Positions 43,858 to 47,632 of a stretch of DNA of 47,632 bases are shown in pieces (position 1 is the stretch's first letter; each line of letters begins with the position of its first letter). Source of the stretch: a virus; IMG/VR virus record IMGVR_UViG_3300020187_000058, positions 1 to 47,632 of that record. The stretch is one strand, 5' to 3'. Below the pieces are notes generated by a model that saw nothing but the letters and a program-made list of their open reading frames with translations, was not told the origin of the DNA and did no database searches. The position numbers and the translations under genes are program-made.

Positions 43858-43860
43858 TTT

Positions 43861-44613
43861 CTAATTATTTAATTTATTTATATTATTTACAATCCAATTT
43901 AATTCTACCTGACTTCCAGAATCTGAAATGGCATTTTCAGGATAAGGGTGTGTTTCAATAAATACTCCATCATATTCAAATATGTGAGCTACTTGGGAAT
44001 ATTGTTTTGCTAATTTACGACTTCCACCAGTTATTCCTTCACCCGCCATTTGTGTTGAATGGGTACAATCAAATATAACTTTATCTGAAAATTCTTTCAT
44101 TACATCAACACCCCTAAAATCTACAATTAATCTATCATACCCAAAATTAGAACCTCTTTCAGTAAGCCAAACTTTACATTTAGGGTTTATTTCTTTAATT
44201 TTAGTAACAGCATGTTTCATAGCATCTGCTGATAGCCATTGTCCTTTTTTAATATTAATGGTATTAAAATATTTTGCACATTCTACTAATAAATCTGTTT
44301 GTCTACATAAAAATGCAGGAATTTGAATTACATCTACTACCTGAGATAGGATTGGTGCTTGGTTGGTCTCATGGATATCAGTAATTATTTTAATATCAGG
44401 AAATTTATTTTTAACATTTCTCATAATATTAATACCTCCTTCTAAACCTGGACCTCTATTAGAGTGGATGGATGTTCTATTAGCTTTATCGAAACTACCT
44501 TTAAGATACCAATCTTTTCCCTTCATTAAAGGATAAAGTGTTTCCGCAACTAACATAAAATTATTCTCATTTTCAATACTACAAGGACCTAATATGTATG
44601 TATAATCTTTCAT
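43861..44613 (-). CDS. kdsA: 3-deoxy-8-phosphooctulonate (Kdo-8-P) synthase, metal-dependent class
   Basis: KdsA condenses phosphoenolpyruvate with arabinose-5-phosphate to give Kdo-8-phosphate, the precursor of the LPS inner-core sugar Kdo. The 250-residue protein matches the family throughout: GSFDKANRTSIHSNRGPGLE at 39-58, KIITDIHE at 75-82, IQIPAFLCRQTDL at 96-108, and GSNFGYDRLIVDFRG at about 154-168. The metal ligands of the metal-dependent class are all present: Cys11 (ILGPCSIE), His185, Glu220 and Asp231. It is slightly shorter than E. coli KdsA. It lies in an accessory gene group with a membrane protein and small unknown genes. No kdsB, kdsC or kdsD is visible. It probably boosts or alters host surface sugar supply. 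Confidence 0.93.
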   Translation of the reverse strand: MKDYTYILGPCSIENENNFMLVAETLYPLMKGKDWYLKGSFDKANRTSIHSNRGPGLEGGINIMRNVKNKFPDIKIITDIHETNQAPILSQVVDVIQIPAFLCRQTDLLVECAKYFNTINIKKGQWLSADAMKHAVTKIKEINPKCKVWLTERGSNFGYDRLIVDFRGVDVMKEFSDKVIFDCTHSTQMAGEGITGGSRKLAKQYSQVAHIFEYDGVFIETHPYPENAISDSGSQVELNWIVNNINKLNN

Positions 44614-44619
44614 AATTTT

Positions 44620-45069
44620 TTATTTAAACCATAAACTTCCAAGTATTACACCCATTCCAATAATTTCCCACCAGAATATTGATAATTTAAATGGTTTACG
44701 TTGAATTAACTTAACATACAAATAAAAAGGTATAATTAATACTAAACCTACCCATGATATTGATCTAGTATAGAATAGCATCAAACCAAAAAATACCCCA
44801 GCAAACGCGTAGTGGAAATATGTTATTGGTTTCTTTTGAAAATTCCCAAATATTGGGACTAAAATTAATGATACAGCTGCTATCCTAGGTATTACCTCTG
44901 GGAATATAAACCATATAGTCATTCCTACCATAGAGGCAAAACTCCCCCATAGTATATCTGTTTCTCTACCTTCATAATACGAAAAAGAAATTGATCTGTT
45001 TGTGATTGATTTATCTAAGAATACTAAGTAAGTTATATAAATAACTGAAATTAATGTTAAAAATGTCAT
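44620..45069 (-). CDS. Polytopic membrane protein (149 aa)
   Basis: Hydrophobicity suggests about five transmembrane helices: residues 1-17, 39-60, 63-75, 82-100 and 103-120, with a final one at 130-147. Loops are short and carry a few charged residues (FLDKSITNRSISFSYYEGRE). No catalytic motif or transporter signature is visible. It sits 6 nt upstream of kdsA and 3 nt downstream of the T5orf172 gene, so it is co-transcribed with both. It could be an exclusion protein, an acyl- or sugar-related membrane enzyme fragment, or a holin-like protein; the sequence does not decide. Confidence 0.68.
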   Translation of the reverse strand: MTFLTLISVIYITYLVFLDKSITNRSISFSYYEGRETDILWGSFASMVGMTIWFIFPEVIPRIAAVSLILVPIFGNFQKKPITYFHYAFAGVFFGLMLFYTRSISWVGLVLIIPFYLYVKLIQRKPFKLSIFWWEIIGMGVILGSLWFK

Positions 45070-45072
45070 ATT

Positions 45073-45549
45073 TTATTGTTTAAATTTATTACCTATTAAT
45101 ATAATATTATTTTTTGCTTCTTCCAAACTAATATGGAAAAATTCTTTCCTGTTGTTAACTCTAAAAGCTTTTAATTTCTCATGAGTCATTCTTTCTACCA
45201 TTTCACCATTAAAACACTTATAAGCCCATTCTACTTTATAAGGTGTAGGAACACCTGTAGCAGATGATATTTGGATTGCTCTTTCTTCAGGTTTTAATTT
45301 AGTATACCCAATTTTTAGATATTCTTTAGGTAATGATGGGTTTGATAATACATATACCCATTGATCTCCTTCACCTTGATCTGCATAAAGTCCATACTTT
45401 TTTTCGGTATAATACGTTACGTCTTCCCACCCCTCACCCCGTTCACTTGGTGTGATGGTAAAGAAAGCTGCGTTTTCAAGACCGGTATTTCCATAATTTT
45501 CCTTTAAAGGAATAAAATTTTTAGCCTCTAATTGTGTTAATCTTTTCAT
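45073..45549 (-). CDS. T5orf172/GIY-YIG-type nuclease-like protein (158 aa)
   Basis: Residues about 63-140 fit the T5orf172 (MUG113) branch of the GIY-YIG superfamily: DQWVYVLSNPSLPKEYLKIG followed by YTKLKPEERAIQIS-SATGVP, then VEWAYKCFNGEMVERMTHEK and KEFFHISLEEA. The predicted active residues are Tyr in VYVL, the IGYT motif, Arg90, the Glu/His of ERMTHEKL and the Asn/Glu near 133-136. The N-terminal ~60 residues are an unrelated extension. The family is found in phages and mobile elements and is thought to cut DNA. Its start overlaps the lipoprotein stop by 4 nt. Confidence 0.8.
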   Translation of the reverse strand: MKRLTQLEAKNFIPLKENYGNTGLENAAFFTITPSERGEGWEDVTYYTEKKYGLYADQGEGDQWVYVLSNPSLPKEYLKIGYTKLKPEERAIQISSATGVPTPYKVEWAYKCFNGEMVERMTHEKLKAFRVNNRKEFFHISLEEAKNNIILIGNKFKQ

Positions 45550-46163
45550 TCGAATATTATTTTAAATTCCTTTTCTACCTCTATATTGTTGGGGAATATA
45601 GTTTTTATAAAAACCTTAGCAGTATCTCCTACCATTTGGTTATCAAAAAATATTTGTTGTTGGGGTTCATAATTATATTTACTATAAGTACCTAAACTTT
45701 GGATGTCTGAATTGGTATTATATGAATATCCTGTAATATTTAAAGGGGGGAAATTATTAGCCATGTCTTCTATAGTATAGGTTAAATTACCTATAGGAAT
45801 AGGATTAGTAAAATCATTACCTGTAAAATATCCTAAAACACTATATAAAGGAACTGTAAAAGTAATCCCATCTATCCATACCCAGTAATCAGAATCAAAT
45901 ATTGTTTCAATTAAAGGTACCCCATTTACAACATAATCCGGGTGTAATTCACTTGTATTTCCTTTTAAAGTAAAATATTGTATACCTTGGTGTGAAATAT
46001 GCCAATAATCATTACTATCTTGGTATACCCCCGGGGATACTAATGGATCTATTGCAAATTCTACATTACAATCACCTTCAATACAAGGATAATTATTAAT
46101 AAGCTCCTCTGGGTTACATGCCCAAAGGAAACTTATTAAACTAATAAAAACAAACTTTCTCAT
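45546..46163 (-). CDS. Predicted lipoprotein (205 aa)
   Basis: The N-terminus MRKFVFISLISFLWAC has a basic start, a hydrophobic core and a lipobox-like LWAC with Cys16, so the mature protein would be lipid-anchored at Cys16. The remainder is beta-rich, with aromatic and Asn/Pro-rich segments (DSNDYWHISHQGIQYFTLKG, DSDYWVWIDGITFTVPLYSV) and no catalytic motif. It overlaps the DUF932-like gene by 1 nt and the T5orf172 gene by 4 nt. Phage lipoproteins such as T5 Llp block receptors against superinfection. That role is an analogy, not shown here. Confidence 0.75.
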   Translation of the reverse strand: MRKFVFISLISFLWACNPEELINNYPCIEGDCNVEFAIDPLVSPGVYQDSNDYWHISHQGIQYFTLKGNTSELHPDYVVNGVPLIETIFDSDYWVWIDGITFTVPLYSVLGYFTGNDFTNPIPIGNLTYTIEDMANNFPPLNITGYSYNTNSDIQSLGTYSKYNYEPQQQIFFDNQMVGDTAKVFIKTIFPNNIEVEKEFKIIFE

Positions 46164-46972
46164 TATGCTACAAATTCTAATGCTTTACTAAACATCTTTT
46201 TATTTACATCTTGGTCTTGCTTGAAATTTTTAATAACTCGAGCTTGACGTTTTTTTCCTGTTTTTGTAATATATTCGAAATTTCCTTCAATTATATTCTC
46301 TTGAACACGATTAAATACTTCCCAAAGCATATTACCTTCATCTTCTTTACGTTGAGCTTCTAGAACTTCCTCAATTGCTTGATTATTAAAAGTATTTTCT
46401 GTACCTTCTACTCTAATATCTAAAAACGATTTAGCAAGGTTGAACATTTGCTCTTCTTGCAATTCAACTTCTTTCATCTTATTCATTGCTTCAACAGTTA
46501 AAGGTAATCTTTCAACCATCTCTTTAATAGTATCTTGTAAAGTTGAAAAATCATAACCCATATGACGGATCTTTACATCTTCAAATGTATCTGTAGCTAT
46601 AACTAAACCATTTTCACAAATCATTCTAAATAATCCAGCTGTAAATTGGAATGAATTTTTACCATCGTGAGAATTTGTAAGTAATACTTGTGGGTAAACA
46701 GTATCACCATCTTCTCCATTAATTACAACATCATTATTTCTGAAAACAACTAAGTGCTTTTGAAAACCATTTGTTGACTCTTTTCTTGATTGAACTTCTT
46801 TTGCATCAACCACTCCCCAACCTAATAATTCCATATCTTTGATCACTTGATCAGTTGGAATGTGGGTGTACTTATCACTCGTATTTTCTGAACCAACTTT
46901 GGTAAAAATACTTGGAGCGATTTCTCTTAACTCTTCTAAACTCTTAAAATTTTGACTTTCGTAATTTAACAT
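46163..46972 (-). CDS. DUF932-like phage/plasmid protein (269 aa)
   Basis: The protein shows the DUF932 core: a HIPTDQVIKDMELLGWGVVD helix-strand, a VFRNNDVVINGEDGDTVYPQ-VLLTNSHDGKNSFQFTAG segment, and FRMICENGLVIA around residues 131-142. The TNSHDG and CxNGL motifs are the family's hallmarks. A helical C-terminal half follows (LPLTVEAMNKMKEVELQEEQ, ... QARVIKNFKQ). The molecular function of DUF932 is not established; it is common on phages and plasmids. It starts behind the second hairpin/promoter module with AAGTT directly before the ATG, and heads the operon running through kdsA. Confidence 0.82.
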   Translation of the reverse strand: MLNYESQNFKSLEELREIAPSIFTKVGSENTSDKYTHIPTDQVIKDMELLGWGVVDAKEVQSRKESTNGFQKHLVVFRNNDVVINGEDGDTVYPQVLLTNSHDGKNSFQFTAGLFRMICENGLVIATDTFEDVKIRHMGYDFSTLQDTIKEMVERLPLTVEAMNKMKEVELQEEQMFNLAKSFLDIRVEGTENTFNNQAIEEVLEAQRKEDEGNMLWEVFNRVQENIIEGNFEYITKTGKKRQARVIKNFKQDQDVNKKMFSKALEFVA

Positions 46973-47004
46973 AACTTTGATTTATTTAATTATTAATATA
47001 CTTG

Positions 47005-47033
47005 AATATACGAAGGATAGCCTGGGAAGCCAA
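47005..47033 (-). promoter_or_regulatory. Module promoter before the DUF932-like gene (TTG-N20-TATATT)
   Basis: Minus-strand TTG (plus 47031-47033) is followed after 20 nt by TATATTCA (TATATT at plus 47005-47010). The spacer is almost identical to copy 1. It would drive the operon from the DUF932-like gene onward. Confidence 0.55.
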
Positions 47034-47040
47034 GCTTCCC
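47024..47040 (-). terminator. Stem-loop of the intergenic module, DUF932 upstream copy
   Basis: The minus-strand RNA GGGAAGC-UUG-GCUUCCC is a perfect 7-bp stem with a 3-nt loop, 11 nt after the stop of the 115-residue gene. The outer C-G pair found in the other two copies is C/A here. No U-run follows. Confidence 0.55.
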
Positions 47041-47051
47041 GTGCATTACCT

Positions 47052-47399
47052 TTAAATTGTTTTAAATGTTTTTTTAACTAATAAACTTGGTGAAACTCTC
47101 ATCATGGCACCATTCGCACCTTTAACTCCAATATTTTTAGAATTAATTTTGTAAATAGTAAATGTATCATTAGGATTAACTTTCTTATGATCAATACCAA
47201 CTATATCTCCAACTTGGAAATCATCTTTAGTTGCTTTTACAATCTTTTCTCCTTTTCTAGCTGTCATTTTACCTCTTAACTCACTTCCATCAAAACTGAT
47301 AGTACCTAATGAGATATTACAACCATACTGCTCTTCTAATTTAGCAACTGCTAATTGAAAATCACTTCTAAACTCTTTAACATTTTGTCTGTTGAACAT
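47052..47399 (-). CDS. Conserved small phage protein (115 aa)
   Basis: The protein begins MFNRQNVKEFRSDFQLAVAK and has the segments NISLGTISFDGSELRGKMTA and DDFQVGDIVGIDHKK, then a beta-rich C-terminus. The N-terminal helix followed by YGxNISLGxIxFDxxExRGKMTA is, from memory, shared with small proteins of several marine phages. The VGDIVGIDHKK part resembles a KOW/SH3-like barrel, which could mean nucleic-acid binding. No enzymatic motif is present. It is flanked by two module copies and is preceded by AAGGTT at the ATG. Confidence 0.7.
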   Translation of the reverse strand: MFNRQNVKEFRSDFQLAVAKLEEQYGCNISLGTISFDGSELRGKMTARKGEKIVKATKDDFQVGDIVGIDHKKVNPNDTFTIYKINSKNIGVKGANGAMMRVSPSLLVKKTFKTI

Positions 47400-47448
47400 A
47401 ACCTTTATTTTTAATTAATTTTAATCGCTCGAACCATTCGAACACCTA
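47400..47448 (-). promoter_or_regulatory. Leader with TCGAA-CCA-TTCGA inverted repeat
   Basis: The 49-nt leader of the 115-residue gene contains a perfect 5-bp inverted repeat at 47429-47441 just downstream of the predicted transcription start, and AAGGTT directly before the ATG. The inverted repeat could be an operator or leader hairpin. Confidence 0.35.
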
Positions 47449-47477
47449 AATATACGAACTCTAGCCCGGGAAGCCAA
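47449..47477 (-). promoter_or_regulatory. Module promoter before the 115-aa gene (TTG-N20-TATATT)
   Basis: Minus-strand TTG (plus 47475-47477) and TATATTTA (TATATT at plus 47449-47454) are 20 nt apart. The spacer differs from the other copies only in GAG replacing TCC/TCT near its end, so the promoter geometry is kept. Confidence 0.55.
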
Positions 47478-47485
47478 GCTTCCCG
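47467..47485 (-). terminator. Stem-loop of the intergenic module, copy at window end
   Basis: The minus-strand RNA CGGGAAGC-UUG-GCUUCCCG is a perfect 8-bp stem with a 3-nt loop, 11 nt after the stop codon of the partial gene. The loop UUG is also the -33 TTG of the promoter for the next gene. Confidence 0.58.
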
Positions 47486-47495
47486 TGCATTACTT

Positions 47496-47632
47496 TTAAT
47501 TTTGGATAAAAACTTTACTAGCCCACGTTTTAGCATTTACTGCTTTATATTGTTCATGACTGTAAAGAGAAGTTTTAACCATTTGACTCCCATCATTAAT
47601 ATCAGCAACAGTAATATCTTTAGCTAATTCCG
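47496..47632 (-). CDS. Partial CDS, C-terminus of an unknown protein
   Basis: A frame enters from the window edge and ends at TAA (plus 47496-47498). The visible 44 codons read ELAKDITVADINDGSQMVKT and SLYSHEQYKAVNAKTWASKV followed by FIQN. The stop lies 11 nt before the module stem-loop, the same distance as in the other two copies, which supports the frame. The fragment resembles no family that I recognise. Confidence 0.65.
   Translation of the reverse strand, partial: ELAKDITVADINDGSQMVKTSLYSHEQYKAVNAKTWASKVFIQN

Noticed and set aside
1-47632. tRNA or rRNA genes
   Set aside because: All gaps are short (under 130 nt) and AT-rich. None holds a cloverleaf pattern that I could recognise.

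Overview
The window is a contiguous piece of an AT-rich tailed-phage genome with a contractile, T4-like (myovirus) tail. Every credible gene lies on the minus strand, so transcription runs from high to low coordinates. No integrase, rRNA, tRNA, CRISPR array or insertion sequence is visible. A Bacteroidota (flavobacterial-type) host is inferred from four things: a repeated promoter with TTG-N20-TATATT spacing, the near absence of Shine-Dalgarno sequences, a LRR adhesin of the kind common in that phylum, and many SGS/TGS-rich structural proteins. This host assignment is not proven.

Layout in the direction of transcription. (1) About 47.6-43.0 kb holds accessory and early-type genes: small unknown proteins, a DUF932-like protein, a lipoprotein, a T5orf172/GIY-YIG protein, a membrane protein, a metal-type Kdo-8-phosphate synthase (kdsA) and small helical proteins. 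(2) About 42.8-41.0 kb holds an HD phosphohydrolase, a small membrane-anchored coiled-coil protein and a gp55-like late sigma factor. (3) About 41.0-21.5 kb is the baseplate and tail-tip module: a gp5-like spike, a protein with hydrophobic helices, gp25, gp6, a DNRLRE-like protein, a coiled-coil protein, a 3046-residue giant and two paralogous structural proteins. (4) About 21.5-5.7 kb is an unusually large fibre and adhesin locus. It contains two collagen-like fibres (one with YadA-like head repeats and an S74 chaperone), a GDGSGLTGV-type fibre, a LRR adhesin and a DUF1566 lectin-like adhesin that share one N-terminal anchor, and two giant Thr-rich decapeptide-repeat proteins, one ending in a Hint domain. 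(5) About 5.6-2.7 kb holds a capsule-type glycosyltransferase, a small conserved protein, a GT9-like glycosyltransferase and a 2-oxoglutarate/Fe(II) dioxygenase. (6) About 2.7-0 kb holds a GIY-YIG-like protein, a CHC2/TOPRIM primase, a PD-(D/E)XK nuclease and small genes.

Regulation appears two-layered. The outer, early-type genes carry a dispersed intergenic module: a stable minus-strand stem-loop whose TTG loop sits at the -33 position of a TATATT promoter 20 nt downstream. The structural genes instead have a recurrent TATTTATAA box 13-29 nt before their starts, possibly read through the encoded gp55-like sigma factor.

The most interesting idea is that the fibre locus and its neighbours form a fibre-maturation system. 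Collagen-like GPT/GDP/GAP triplets and N-T-S/T-rich repeats would be the substrates, and the adjacent dioxygenase and two glycosyltransferases would be the modifiers. A Hint domain could add self-cleavage or ligation, and an S74 domain directs trimerisation. This is inference from gene content and order.
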